From Plasmopara viticola (Eukaryota; Oomycota; Peronosporomycetes; Peronosporales; Peronosporaceae), in contig MBPM02000066.1 in NCBI GenBank assembly GCA_001695595.3, positions 310,001 to 374,000 on the forward strand: DNA of 64,000 nucleotides, given 5' to 3'. Shown piece after piece: positions 22,635 through 34,005 of this stretch. The notes below the pieces were generated by a model. The model ran no database searches. It was not told the origin of the DNA and saw only the letters and a list, made by a program, of their open reading frames with translations. The stretch's first letter is position 1. Each line of letters starts with the position of its first letter. Both the position numbers and the translations under genes were made by a program.

Positions 22635-24197
22635 GTCAAATTCGCAATCTAAAAAATAGTAACTTTCTCAAGACGCCCCGTTTGAAACGTTTCAAGCGTT
22701 GAGGTGGTTTGGAATGGCTGATGGTGTACGCCGATACATGCCATTTTAAAATCGTGAAACGGTGAACCGACGCTCTATCTTGTCTGCAAATTTTAAATTA
22801 GTTTTTGTAGTGCCTCAAACCAAAGTGTTTTTCCTCTCAGATCACTTTTACATCTTGGACGATTGCAATTGCATCTCCTGACCAACTAACTTAATTCAGC
22901 AGGTTTTGCAAAGTCTCGTATGTTGGTCTTTGTAAGGATAGTGTTCTTGATCTAAAAATACAAGATAAAGTCCTCAAAGACTCTTCTACACTTAATCTTT
23001 ACGATGTGTCAGCCCATCTACATAAAAAGGGTAAAGCCTGTGTATGCACGAGCCGAATTGTTCAGTACAAACTTAACCAATGATCGCTCATAAATCCACA
23101 AATGTGTATCTTTAGGTACATAGTCGGCTCTTTCCGTCGGATAGTTTGTCAAAGGATGGTCCTACGTAACCATTGACAAACAAACTACTCATAGCAAGCC
23201 AAGCGTTCGTCAGAAGGTAGCGAGAAAAAGTGTGTCCCTACCAGACGTCCTCATGGTTAAGAAATTATTGTGTCCGTACTATTTACTGATTTTATTAGAT
23301 GGACCAAATTAGGCATGCGGCACTATGCTCATGCTTTGAGTAGCTTCCAGTAAGCTAAAATAGAGTCGTGGCTTCTGGAATTTCATGAGATTAACGGCTC
23401 TATAAACAAGCGAAAACTTAATCTACGTTAATCTGATGAAAATCCAGAAGCCACGACTCTGATTAAGCTTACTGGAAGCTACTCAAAGCTTGAGCATAGT
23501 GCCGCATGCTTAATTTGGTTCATCTAATATAATCAGTAAATCGTACGGACGTTCATAAATACGATAGTTTCTTAAGCATGATGACGTCTGGGAGGGACAC
23601 ACTATTTCTCGCTACCTTCTGACGAACGCTTGGCTTGCTATGAGTAGTTTGTTTGCCAATGGTTACGTAGGACCATCCTTTGACAAACTACCCGACGAGT
23701 AGAGCCGACTATGTACCTAAAGATACACATTTGTGGATTTATGAGCGATCAAAGGTAAAGTTTGTACTGAACAATTCGGCTCGTGCATACACAGGCTTTA
23801 CCCTTTATATGTAGATGGGCTGATACATCGTGAACATTAAGTGTAGAAGAGTCTTTGAGGACTTTTTCGTGTATGTTTAGATCAAGAACAGTATCCTTAC
23901 AAAGACCAACATACGAGACTTTGCAAAACCTGCTGAATTAAGTTAGTTGGTCAGGAGATGCAATTGCAATCGTCCAAGATGTAAAAGTGATCTGAGAGGA
24001 AAAACACTTTGGTTTGAGGCACTACAAAAACTAATTTAAAATTTGCAGACAAGATAGAGCGTCGGTTCACCGTTTCACGATTTTAAAATGGCATGTATCG
24101 GCGTACACCATCAGCCATTCCAAACCACCTCAACGCTTGAAACGTTTCAAACGGGGCGTCTTGAGAAAGTTACTATTTTTTAGATTGCGAATTTGAC

Positions 24198-24404
24198 ATG
24201 GGTTATTTGGTGCTCCTAGAAGCTCTTCAAGCGTGCCCCGCGCGCTTGGCCCTGTTAAAAATTATGAATGCGTATACGGCGCCGGTAGTCACCGCCATAT
24301 TGGTCATGAGGCTAGGAAGTAAAGCTATCGTACGAATATGGTCTGGTCGAGCCTGGAGCTTACTTTTAAAAGGAGCGACTTTTGGAGTACTTGTATTGAG
24401 ATGA
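24198..24404 (+). CDS. Hypothetical 68-aa frame, right core arm
   Basis: The mirror copy of 22428-22634, with no amino-acid change. Function unknown. Absolute conservation of such a short frame within a near-identical inverted repeat says little about coding. Confidence 0.15.
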   Translation: MGYLVLLEALQACPARLALLKIMNAYTAPVVTAILVMRLGSKAIVRIWSGRAWSLLLKGATFGVLVLR

Positions 24405-24429
24405 ATACAGTGTAAAGCTAATAAGTCAC

Positions 24430-24891
24430 ATGATCAAAAGAGTTAATTTTTACTCAAATGCTCCAAAGGATACGGTTGCTCCAAAGTGTCCTACCACGTC
24501 ACCTCCCAAGAATCTTCTGGCGCCCGTGCGATCGCCTAAGCCTTGGCAAGTACTTCAAATGGAATTTCGTCTGGCCTCTCAATCAAAAACACGATATACT
24601 GCTCCCGCCTGGGCCTTGGTTCTTTTTCAGAAGGAGCAGCAGCATCCCCTGTGTGACCTAACATACGCACCTGTAATGGCTGTCATGGTGGCTACCAAGC
24701 TCTGCAGGACTATAGGGGGCTTTAAGTACATATTTGACCAACGGCCACCGCAACCGGAATATAGACACAACAAGTGCTTCGTCTGTCAGTCGCGTCCTTT
24801 CACGGCTCGATATAGAATGGCAAACGTGCGCGGTATCCATATATATCCGCTAGTTTGGTATTATACCAAGGACAAGAGATCTCGCAGGTGA
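24430..24891 (+). CDS. Hypothetical 153-aa frame, right core arm
   Basis: The frame begins with ATG and ends TGA at the edge of the core. It differs from the left copy at roughly nine positions (for example Phe/Val at residue 5). The sequence at its end reads CGCAG/GTGAGC, which could be a splice donor, so the frame might be an exon. No recognised domain; unknown product. Confidence 0.2.
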   Translation: MIKRVNFYSNAPKDTVAPKCPTTSPPKNLLAPVRSPKPWQVLQMEFRLASQSKTRYTAPAWALVLFQKEQQHPLCDLTYAPVMAVMVATKLCRTIGGFKYIFDQRPPQPEYRHNKCFVCQSRPFTARYRMANVRGIHIYPLVWYYTKDKRSRR

Positions 24892-24984
24892 GCTGTCTCT
24901 GACGCACCTTGTAAGCGTTTTAAAGCAAATGGACGTATAAGTATATCTCAACGTGACTAGAATTCGGGTAAGTTTAATCTAAAG

Positions 24985-25072
24985 GGACAGTCAAGGCCCA
25001 GAAAAATTGTCCAATTGTACGTGGTTGTGACAACGCTGAGACAAGCCCAAGAGCGTCCTTTGACCGATGGCA
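24985..25072 (-). pseudogene. Right-arm remnant of the virus-like glycosylase
   Basis: Read on the minus strand, this begins ATCGGTCAAAGGAC and continues through GGGCTTGTCTCAGCG, matching 17275-17362 (ATCGGTCGAAAAT, then GGGGCTTGTCTCAGCA). The encoded ACLS, then threonine-rich and GL residues align with the end of the 16772-17362 product. At 25072 it abuts sequence equivalent to 15350, so about 1.9 kb including the RPB2-like fragment is absent from this arm. Confidence 0.6.
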
Positions 25073-28000
25073 AGCCACCTTTGTCTTCCGGCTTTTAGCG
25101 ACACCAAGAGGAATCTAGAGCAGGAAAACATGCGGACTTGAAGCAGGGAAAAAATTGCGGCTTCATGTGCCCAATCTGAATTGATACCGTTCGCGTATCA
25201 ATGTATTCCAAATAAAGCTTGCGATAGCTTAATTTGTCGCTCCCGGAGTTTGTGGTGGCACAATTTCATAGATATATCGCTATGTAAGGCAGTTTTGAAG
25301 TGCAGTCTGTTGCACGCTTCAGTACCTTAAGACCGAAAAAAGTAAAAGTTGTTCACCAGACGATCATATATATATATATTTCTATGCACCCAAGGCTCTG
25401 TAAACCACCTCAATAAATGTTTGCTTCCCTTTGAGCCATACGTACACGTGCATGTGCCTACTTTACTGCTATATGCATGCTTTAAAGTCAACGATGTTGC
25501 GCTGACGTTCACGTAAAAAGCTTTAGTACGGATCAGTGGTAGGCTCCGCGACTTTGACAGCGTCAAACAATGTAAGATCTATCGTAGAATGGGTTGGTGC
25601 GGTTAGAGCGCCACATAGACTTTAGGTACTACCATCCTTGTTTAAAACAGAGCTTTGGTGGGTTAATCAAACCTCCTAAAAAGTCAGAAACTGTTAGCGC
25701 GGACACTGTAGTGAGGCGGATAATGTGTCGGACATGGAATGCTAATAACGAACATACGCTATGATATTATGGGAAAAAAAGTCCGGAGCGTGTATCGGCA
25801 TTTAAGCCAATATCGGCGAGGACTGACCATGGTTCAATCGACTTGGCTAAAAGCCAGTAAGTCGACTTGCAAGAACAATATCTGCTGTACACCAAAAAAC
25901 TTTTTGATGTCGAGCCGTATCGGCTTTAAGACTCTCCTAGGTTGTCAGAGCTTCTTTTTGTTTTAGTAGGTAGCCCCCCGCCTCCTGGGTGTTGCCGTTT
26001 TTATCGCGGTAAGCTTGACGACTGGTTGGTCGAAGGACATCGATTTCGTGAAATTTGATAGAGATGACGGAAAAATGTTAAGCCACAAATAAAGAATATT
26101 ACCACAGATAAAGCTTTGGCGGGCACTCATATGCTGGCCTACAGCTCGGAGGTTTACGCCATCATCATCAGCCCTGATGAGAGCCACGGAGACAAAATCA
26201 TTCAAAAAGCTGTTTCATTTAAATTTTTCGATTCAACTGTCAATGCCAGTCAGTGACGTTGTCAAAAGAGGCTTAGTAAACGCGAGACCAACCATCTGAA
26301 CGGTGCCAGTGCACAGATTGTTTATAAAGACGATGGCTACAATCTTCTCTGAGGAAGAGAGCATATCATCCCGGTCAGGAGCGTTTGTTACTTAACGACA
26401 AAATTCATTAATCCGGTTTTGCTCTCTCGTATTCAAAGGAGAAGTGACGTAAGAAATTATAGCTGTGTGGATAAAATACTTGTGTCAGCCAATGCTCTGG
26501 CTCGTTCCAGCTATTTTGGACATTGCGCATAAGTGCTTAATTGCGTGCTGTCCAAACGATTTTCGAGATGAGACTAACCTTTTCTCTTTCCTTCGAACGT
26601 CGTAATCCTTACCGTGGGCGGCTTTGGCTTAGCTGGATCGTCTCCAAACCACGTCGACGTTATTGACGCAGATGATTCCGTCGTCTTCTTTCTAAAATGA
26701 TAGTATGGAGCGCTTTCATAGCCAGAAACTGCCCCCAGACGTGCATTGATCGCATCGGATTCTTGTGCAACAGAATGTTTTACCTTCCGACGGCCAGACA
26801 GAACTATCAGCTTCTTCAGCCCGTTTTGCATACCCAGAAACGGATAATGTGTGCGCTATTTTCACAGGGAGCCGCTCTTAACGACCAGGTGTGAAATAAA
26901 TTCATGTGCAGCAGGGCTGCCATACATTTTTTTTAAACGAAGTTTGAGCTCGGGTCTCGGACCGTCAATCATAACTTAAAGCCAATACAAGTCGCATACC
27001 GCCATCTGCCTTGTTATAATGAGTATCGGCACCAAAACCAATATAACCCTTTTATGTTTCATTGTGACTTGAGCTTTATTTGAGAAAGTCGCGGAACTTG
27101 ATGTGGATACAATTACTATCTATCACAACAATTTTTACTTAAGTTTGGTGTCACAACAATTTTTACTAAAATACAGTAAACATGGTAATCAGACCGTCCA
27201 ATTTTTCAAATAACCCTTTAGCTGATGTCAAGATCATCACGTGACGTTGGATTTTATTAGCTATTGTGATACACACTACCTTTATTTGCCACTGTCTAAG
27301 ATACGTAGTATGTAGCCTACAAAAGATAGAGATAGTAAATAACGCGCTTGAGAATTTGCCAGTGTATACTTCATGGCGGGTGATTTCTCTAGTAAGCTCC
27401 ATTTGCTAGCTTTTACCTGCACGAGATGAATCAATCACAGCCATCTTCACTAAGCTGGCGATGCATACTGGAAGTGTCGAAATGGACGCTAAATGGTTTT
27501 TATCGCTACGCAACGCGAGAGAATAGTATCCGCTAATAGTCTTCTTTGGGACTATCAAATAACCTGATGCTTGCTATTCTATGTCCGTAATGTTCGATCG
27601 AGCAGAGTTTTTTTCAAGCGCGCTAATCAGCCCTTTGTTTGTACAAATAGTTGGAAAGGCTTTCCAATTACTAACATATCGAACCAAAGATACCCGTACA
27701 TTGTAAGCATGAATATGCACGTACAAAATTTCGGTGTAATAAGTATCATTCAAGACAAGATTATGATATTGCTGAGTTGTGAGTGTGTGCGAGCAGCTTC
27801 GTCAACATTCGCGATTTTTTGTTTGCTTTCTTTTCCGAGCAAATGACTGATATTAAAAGCGATTTGAGCAGCGTAAGACCTCTTGTCAGCAGAAGTCATT
27901 GCTGATGACAATACAAAGAATCTCGCCATATAACCGATACAAGCAGCCACTTAAATAAGAAAACTTGCCACGCTGCACTCTATTAATGCTGCGAATAGTG

Positions 28001-28110
28001 AGACAGCCTTCTACAATGACATGAGCCATTGTGGCAATAAGTAAGAGAACCATGCAGCAGCATGTGTGGTAAATGTTTTGGAATATGGGCAATCATGATC
28101 CTCTTTTACA
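25073..28110. other. Palindrome arm, decayed sequence (right)
   Basis: Inverted counterpart of 12176-15352. The pairing is easy to follow at 25073-25700 (for example CAGCGTCAAACAATGTAAG with the reverse strand near 14710). A short AT dinucleotide run occurs at 25366-25380 and a repeated CACAACAATTTTTACT at 27124 and 27152. No gene other than the remnant at 26574-26831. Confidence 0.5.
26574..26831 (-). pseudogene. Unidentified gene remnant shared by both arms (right copy)
   Basis: It encodes 85 aa starting MQNGLKKLIVLSGRRKVKHS, almost the same as the left copy at 13443. The continuation differs (FGDDPAKPKPPTVRITTFEG here, FGGDPPEPKLPTIRIKTFKR on the left), consistent with two diverging copies of a former coding sequence. 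Frames further along the arm (25963-26205, with FVSVALIRADDDGVNLRAV) match the left downstream part. Confidence 0.35.
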
Positions 28111-28111
28111 T

Positions 28112-28640
28112 AAGAAGCAACAAATATACGCGTGACGCAGGTAGAGTACCTGATTTGTTATCCTCGGCAGACTAAGTTGGCAATGTTTTGCTTCCTTGCT
28201 TACAAGTAGAAACTTTGCTTGGTGACTGCTAGAAATAACATTATTAGCAATTTCATGTATACCATGTTTTACTGAAAACCTTAGCGAACTAATAGAATGC
28301 TTGATGACATAACAGCTGCTTTTGTAAAAAAAATCAGTAATGCTTTGCGAATATCAAAGCTGCAAGCCGTCGGTGCGCCCAATAAAGACTCGAGTTGGTC
28401 ACAAAGCCTGTCGAGCGCAGTTACTTTAAGAAGGAAACGAACAACTTCACTTTAAGTCGAAACGCGATGTAAAGTTCTGGGTGTACATTCATGCTGGTCA
28501 TTGCAGATGCACCGCCCCTTGCGATACTTTCACGCGTACTAGGTCATCCATAACTTTCATGATGCCATTATTGCGCATTACGTCACGCATAGCTTTCTTG
28601 ATACCACGTATGTACGTGCTTTTACGTCGGGCATCGTCTT
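28112..28640. mobile_element. Small terminal-inverted-repeat element (right arm copy)
   Basis: It begins AAGAAGCAACAAATATACGC (28112) and ends in a GCATTACGTCACGCATAGC-type region. It matches 11509-12060 in direct orientation for its whole length, for example GGTCACAAAGCCTGTCGAGCG (28397 and 11799) and TTCTGGGTGTACATT (28470 and 11880). The right terminal repeat is less complete than in the left copy. Confidence 0.65.
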
Positions 28641-31600
28641 CTTTCAAACCGGTCTGGCGATACTCCTGCAAAGATATAAATAGTTGTATACAAGCACTAC
28701 CCGGTAAGCCTGGTCATCATACCGTGAAGAATTGCAAGAAGCTCTTGACTGCATCAAGCAGAAATTCTGAGCGCAATAAGTCTCATGATGTGAGTTAAGG
28801 AACAACGAGTCTATACGCAACTGAGAGCACGTAGGCTTTCAGCTGCAAGACACAATTTTGTATATGTTTCGCGGTAGAATACGCGTTCGATTCAACAAGG
28901 CCTCATTAACAGTTCAGATTAGAAGATCAAGACCTGTGCTATTTGATCATGACCATGACAATTAGTTTTTGTCAGCTAGCGTTTGCAGACACAAGCTAGC
29001 ATTAATGCAGTCTATCTGTATGAAGTTGATTACGTATGACCAGTTTTATGTGTCTCCTACGGATGAACTGTCTAGGAAAAGGTAAGCATCAAAAAACCTG
29101 TATATGCAACCCCTTATCGGTTGAAGCAAAGTAATAGAGCCTGACATTATATTGTTAGGTCCGACGATGCACGTTTGCTTTCAAAATTCGTGTTAGGTGT
29201 TTGATATGTAAAAAATGCTCATACATTGACCGACCTTAGCTTTGAATGAAGGATCCCTCGCCAACTACAAAGTCCCAAGTCTGCGCAGTCTACTTTCACT
29301 ACTTGTAAAATAAAGCAGCCCACCATCAAGGAGGTCTCATTCGACCAACGCTACGTATTGTACTCGACAAAAGCGTTAGCACGCTATTATCACGAGTATA
29401 CAATCTAATATTTTATAAACCACACACAAGTCTCGTTGAAAGGTAACTTTCCTACTAGAGTTTACGAAATATCTTTTGTTTTGACGTGCTAACCTTTCCG
29501 CTTCAGACGTTCTCGCACGCCTTTTACCGAAACCCTTGCATCTTAAGTTAATAATTCATTTGACAAACATAAGCCGTGAACTAAAGTCGCAATACCAAGT
29601 GTTGCCATCACGGCCCTTCGGACTTTCGCTACCTAGTACAATCAATACCGCTCGTCGTGTATCAATAACAATCCCCAAGTTACTTACATGAGTACAGACC
29701 GCCTTAAGAATCCTCAGTCGATTTTAAATAAAAACACGAGCGCGCATTGGCGGCTATCCTCTGTATGGACCGAATATGTAACACAGTCGTGGGGGAAGCT
29801 GGTCGAAGTCGGCCGTCGAACGAGGCTGAGGCGCGGGCGAGGTTAAGTCGTGGAACAGGTGAAGTGTTTGTTGCTTGAAGCAAATTGAGAAGTGATGATA
29901 GATTAAGAGCTCTTACGACTTACTTTTTTGCTACAGCCTAAGTGGTGGCTCTCAGCCATCTACTGCTTCCACCCTAAAAGCTCTTACTCTTCTTTATTCC
30001 ATCTGGCTTTTTGCAGATCCTGGATCTCTCTTATAATATCTTGGTTTCCAATGATTATGGGACTTCTAGAGCTGTCTTCTGGTCGAAAACTGTGTTAACG
30101 CCTAGACCTATGGATAGTTTTAATGCATATGTATTCTTTGGAATAACGAAAGCCGTTACAGGCAAAAGTGCCGGTGACGACGGCTTCGTCACAAAAGATC
30201 AAAACAGTACGTCATCCTTTGCAAAAAGCTTCGAAGTCAAGCCAATTGACAGCATACCATTTCGACCGTCAGCAAACACTCGAAGCTTATAATCAGCAAC
30301 TTCTCCTTTAAGCTGCGTATCTACTTCCTCAAGTGTGCAGCAGTGATTCTAAACACTTTTATGTACCTGGCATTAAAGGTCGAGACGTCCCCAATTTGAC
30401 TGGAATGCAAGCAACCACTGACTCGACCTTAAGAACAAGCACATCAATTCGTTAATGTGGCATTCATCACCATTGAATTTCTTCTTTAAAGTACAAGCCA
30501 GCCAAAATTGTTGGGGACTCCGCACTAGGCGTCGATGTTATCGACGCTAGTGTAAGATATCAAGGCTAAGAAGGCCAGCTATTACAACAGTACCTAGCTC
30601 ACCATACAAACCGGTACATCATTTTTTTAATTAGCTTGAAAATTATGCGTCACTTCCCGAGGCTCATCAAGTATCAAAACTTTTAAAGTTTCAAGAAGCA
30701 GCTTAGCCCGCGATTACAGCTATCTATAGCTAAACAAGTGCGGCTACTAAGAGCAAGTTTTTGAGTTTCAATCGCTGCAAACATCGTCTGCACCGCACAC
30801 TACTCAAGATCGTTTGTCGGTCTAGCGTGTATAAGCAAAGCAATTTGGCCATCGAAAAACTTACGCACTCCAGCAAAAATGAGTGTAAGCGTGAGTATAA
30901 GTACCACGAGAAATACGACCATGAAAAAATTTTAGCTTCTCAAGAGTTTAAACACACTTAGAAACAATCGGAAAGGTAAATACATTTATAATGTTCCTAC
31001 CAGTCACATCTACCTATAGTCGCATAATCAGGACGAGAATCGATTTCAATTATGATAGTGGTCAGGAAACGTGCCTTGCCGAGACACATGTAGTTGGCAG
31101 ATTCAATGCCAAAAAATTGTTGCAGATCGTCAAAGACTGCATTTTCGAGTCACTATTCTAGCCAATAAAAGCCGTTCAGCTCATACAACCTTTTTTAAGA
31201 AGTTTACACTTCGACTCGGACTCTTCGTCTTACGTTTAATCGACAAGCGCAAATTAAGTGCTTTTTAGAAGCTCTGTATCGAGGCCAAAATCGACGGCGA
31301 CTCTTAGCACTTAGGCTTTAGCAAATAGTATAGTTAGCTTTCTGCCTCGTCAGCACTCCTCCGTCCGCGCCAACGTTTGCCTTGACCTCTGTCTCAAATA
31401 CAGATTTACTTGAGTGACATGCATGAGTCGCTTCTTAAGCTCTAGCTCCGGCTTTTTCAGCCTAATTTTTTGATTGGATAAAAATTCATTACCGGTTTTG
31501 AGAAATATACACACCCCTTGGTAAAAAGTACAGATGACGACGTTGTTATAATTGTCTCGTAAGAAAAAAATTCTTTCACGCGTGTTCTGATCTTTTATCG

Positions 31601-31899
31601 TAATCTCTGAAAAAAAAAAATGAAAAGAGATCAGCTTGATTTTAAGAAAAAGGAACCTTTATTCATAAAGACTTTGTCGATAAAACAGAGCGTCTGACGT
31701 CCATTACAAAAGGTGACGGCTAGGCGTTGTCACGTCATTATAAGGTTTACCTTGCCTATCGCATAGATAGTTTTCAATCGCATATTCGTCTATATTTACA
31801 GAAGTATGGTGGGTTGGCTGCTACAAGATCGATTAGTGAGAAGAATTTGTTGGCATTTTTGTAGTCATCAGCATTTCTATCAGTGAGGTCTACCATTGG
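28641..31899. other. Palindrome arm, decayed sequence and effector upstream flank (right)
   Basis: Inverted relative to 7611-11494. A clear match is 29380-29460 with 11090-11180. 28641-29380 is longer than its partner and has no clear counterpart. On the minus strand, 30010-30420 reads as a decayed protein-like sequence (VFADGRNGMLSIGLTSKLFA) of unknown family. No intact gene. Confidence 0.4.
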
Positions 31900-32064
31900 C
31901 TCTTGTCGTACCGATATTGATGTTTTTTTAGTAATGCTATACCGGTACTGTTGAGAATCATAAATTACAGTGCCCAATCAAATGCTTTCAAATCTTATTT
32001 TAAAGAATTGATTGGCAACTGCGATATCCCCAACCATTCTTTTCCTCCCCTCGTTAGTGCCGTC
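31900..32064 (+). promoter_or_regulatory. Conserved effector upstream region, right arm
   Basis: Mirror of 7438-7610, with TGCCCAATCA at 31971-31980 and AAAGAATTGATTGGCAACTG at 32002. The latter block also occurs upstream of the intact effector and in the orphan copy at 59740. Probable promoter and 5' leader. Confidence 0.5.
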
Positions 32065-34005
32065 ATGCGTTTCCAATTCGCCACGATACTGAATGCCATT
32101 CTTTCGATAAAATACGTCCATGCCAATTCAACCGCTCCATCTTATCGGGCCGTGCCTGATATCCAAAACCTGCCACCATTTACGGTGAACAATCGGCGTG
32201 ATGCCAAGAGGTTCTTGAGAGCTCTTGTGGGTGTTAACAACGAAGCAATGATAGCAAATCTCGCCAAATGGTCGGCTGAATTGAAAGAAGCCCTGAATGA
32301 TGACATTGATCCTGTTATGGGTGTCGTCAACAACGTGAACATATTGAAAAACCTCGCCCCTGACTTGAGTATTGAAGCTAAGGCGAGTGAGATCCCATTT
32401 CCTGTACGCGACAAAGATAAAGTGCACAAGGCACTTCTTTTGCTCTCGGGGAATTCGAACTACTTGGAAGCTGTCACCGATAAGCCCCAGTTATTGCAAA
32501 AATATCTCAACCTACTCGAGACTGAGTCCGACCACTCTTCGCCAGCAGTTGTCGAGGCGATGAATGCTATTCGGTCGGATTGGGACAAGTACAAGAAATT
32601 ACTCGATCACTTGAACCTTAAGAAGCAAAGTACGATGCTCACGGAATGGCTTGGTGAGAAGGCGATTACGGCCGACACGTTTAAAGTGCTCACTTCAGAC
32701 GTTAAGGAAGAGGATCTGTACAACGGCAAGTTGCTCGCGGCTTTCGATACATACGTCCAAATTTACAATACGAAGCATCCGACAGAGCGACTGAGTTTGC
32801 TGGCGGTACTAACAGTTTGCTTTGGCGATTTTCGCGTGGCGCAGATGATTGATACAGCAAAGTCGTTCCCAGCTTTTAAAGAAATGGCAAAATTGGCAAA
32901 AGAACTTGAAACCAGCCAGATCGATTACTGGCTGGACGCTCGTAAAACATCGGACGACGTTGCTCATCTATTGAGGATTGGGTCACCATTATTAGAATTA
33001 TCTGAGACGGCTATGATCAGTAGGTGGCTGAAATTTGTCAACGAGTTGAGCAAGCATGAAAAAGAGACTTCGGTGTACCCGATCAAAACATTGAAGAGTC
33101 TTTACTCTTACTCCAGTCTCAACTTCGAAATCTGGATACTTAAGCTTCTTTCGAAAGAATCAGACTTGGAAAAAGAATCGGCAAAGTTGTTGGAGGCCAG
33201 TCTGACGCGGCACTGGTTTAACAGTTTGAAGACGCCGGATCAACTTGAGACGCTTTTTGAGTCGGAGTCTCTCAAATCCTTCGATGGCAAGAATTACAAC
33301 TATGCCGCTCTTCTTAAGCGGTACAAGAGATTGTACAAAAGATTTGCTGTTCCGTCGCAGAGCTCGAAATATAGTAAGCTAAAGTTTGTATCTGGACTAA
33401 GGGGCAAGAGTTGGTACAAGTCAGCGTTTGCTGAGCTAAAAATTATCATATTTAATTACAACAAGAATCAGCCCATTGAAAAATTGAGTTTATTTGCGGC
33501 ACTTACTGTCCGCTGTGGAGAACGCGAAGCATCGACGACCATTGACGAGGCCATGAGGGTAGAAAACACGATGCAAATTGCCAAAACACTGGAGGCCGAG
33601 CAGATTCAGTCCTGGATTGACAATAAAAAGACTCCGGACGAAGTTTTTAAGCTGCTGGATTTCGAAAGCTGGTCTTGGGGCTACAAGTGGGTGAAATTTT
33701 GCGACAAATTTAGTCTGCGTCATCCAAAGCTAGCATTCGACCCGTTTGAGAAATTAAGGGAATACTTCAGTGACGACGTACTGGCCATGTTTGTGGTAAT
33801 GGCAACTTCAGAAAAGTTGGACAATGCCGAACGATATGGGGATATGCTGGTGTGGCGCTGGTTTGAGGAGATGAAGACACCCGAGCAGCTCGAAGCGCAG
33901 CTCCGTCAAAACGTGAACAAGCACCGTTTTTTGCCTCTTTTGAAGAAGTACAGCGAATTTTACAAGAACCTTGGCTATTTTTCAACACTGAATATATCGG
34001 ATTGA
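32065..34005 (+). CDS. RxLR-LWY effector, right arm, shortened (646 aa)
   Basis: A likely secreted effector delivered into host cells. The ATG at 32065 starts a signal peptide (MRFQFATILNAILSIKYVHA), aligned with the starts of both sister genes. An ATG 38 codons upstream is not supported. RFLR at residues 49-52 is an intact RxLR motif with no dEER after it. LWY/WY-type units follow: DYWLDARKTSDDVAHLL near residue 290, HWFNSLKTPDQLETLF near 385, QSWIDNKKTPDEVFKLL near 515, and WRWFEEMKTPEQLEAQL near 595. The frame ends four residues after a complete third unit. The remaining units lie downstream in other frames. The unit end resembles a hybrid of units three and four of the intact gene. It may function as a shorter effector. 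Confidence 0.8.
   Translation: MRFQFATILNAILSIKYVHANSTAPSYRAVPDIQNLPPFTVNNRRDAKRFLRALVGVNNEAMIANLAKWSAELKEALNDDIDPVMGVVNNVNILKNLAPDLSIEAKASEIPFPVRDKDKVHKALLLLSGNSNYLEAVTDKPQLLQKYLNLLETESDHSSPAVVEAMNAIRSDWDKYKKLLDHLNLKKQSTMLTEWLGEKAITADTFKVLTSDVKEEDLYNGKLLAAFDTYVQIYNTKHPTERLSLLAVLTVCFGDFRVAQMIDTAKSFPAFKEMAKLAKELETSQIDYWLDARKTSDDVAHLLRIGSPLLELSETAMISRWLKFVNELSKHEKETSVYPIKTLKSLYSYSSLNFEIWILKLLSKESDLEKESAKLLEASLTRHWFNSLKTPDQLETLFESESLKSFDGKNYNYAALLKRYKRLYKRFAVPSQSSKYSKLKFVSGLRGKSWYKSAFAELKIIIFNYNKNQPIEKLSLFAALTVRCGEREASTTIDEAMRVENTMQIAKTLEAEQIQSWIDNKKTPDEVFKLLDFESWSWGYKWVKFCDKFSLRHPKLAFDPFEKLREYFSDDVLAMFVVMATSEKLDNAERYGDMLVWRWFEEMKTPEQLEAQLRQNVNKHRFLPLLKKYSEFYKNLGYFSTLNISD

Larger units (their letters stand above)
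21951..24892. repeat. Highly similar core of the palindrome (two 1.4-kb arms)
   Basis: The left core arm 21951-23383 is the reverse complement of 23440-24892, with a spacer of about 55 bp that is not paired. Similarity by eye is well above 90 percent, and the arms encode an identical 68-aa frame (22428-22634 minus, 24198-24404 plus). At 21951/24892 similarity drops abruptly, although the flanking sequences still align. An RNA copy would form a very long hairpin. The core lies next to the glycosylase remnant in both arms, so it may be further virus-derived DNA, but no viral protein was recognised. Confidence 0.9.

Noticed and set aside
21941..24891. The 153-aa and 68-aa frames as strong gene calls
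   Set aside because: Conservation between arms comes from the recently homogenised core, and no domain was recognised. Kept at low confidence.
24430..24891. The cysteine pair in KCFVCQS as a zinc-binding domain of a viral factor
   Set aside because: One CX2C alone, with no second ligand pair at a suitable distance.
25366..25380. AT dinucleotide run as a microsatellite of note
   Set aside because: Too short and ordinary in AT-rich DNA.
31951..32064. Upstream in-frame ATG extending the right-arm effector by 38 residues (similar extensions at 7563 and 48431)
   Set aside because: The extensions differ among copies, lie in the conserved promoter or leader block and would bury the signal peptide. 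The aligned downstream ATG is preferred.
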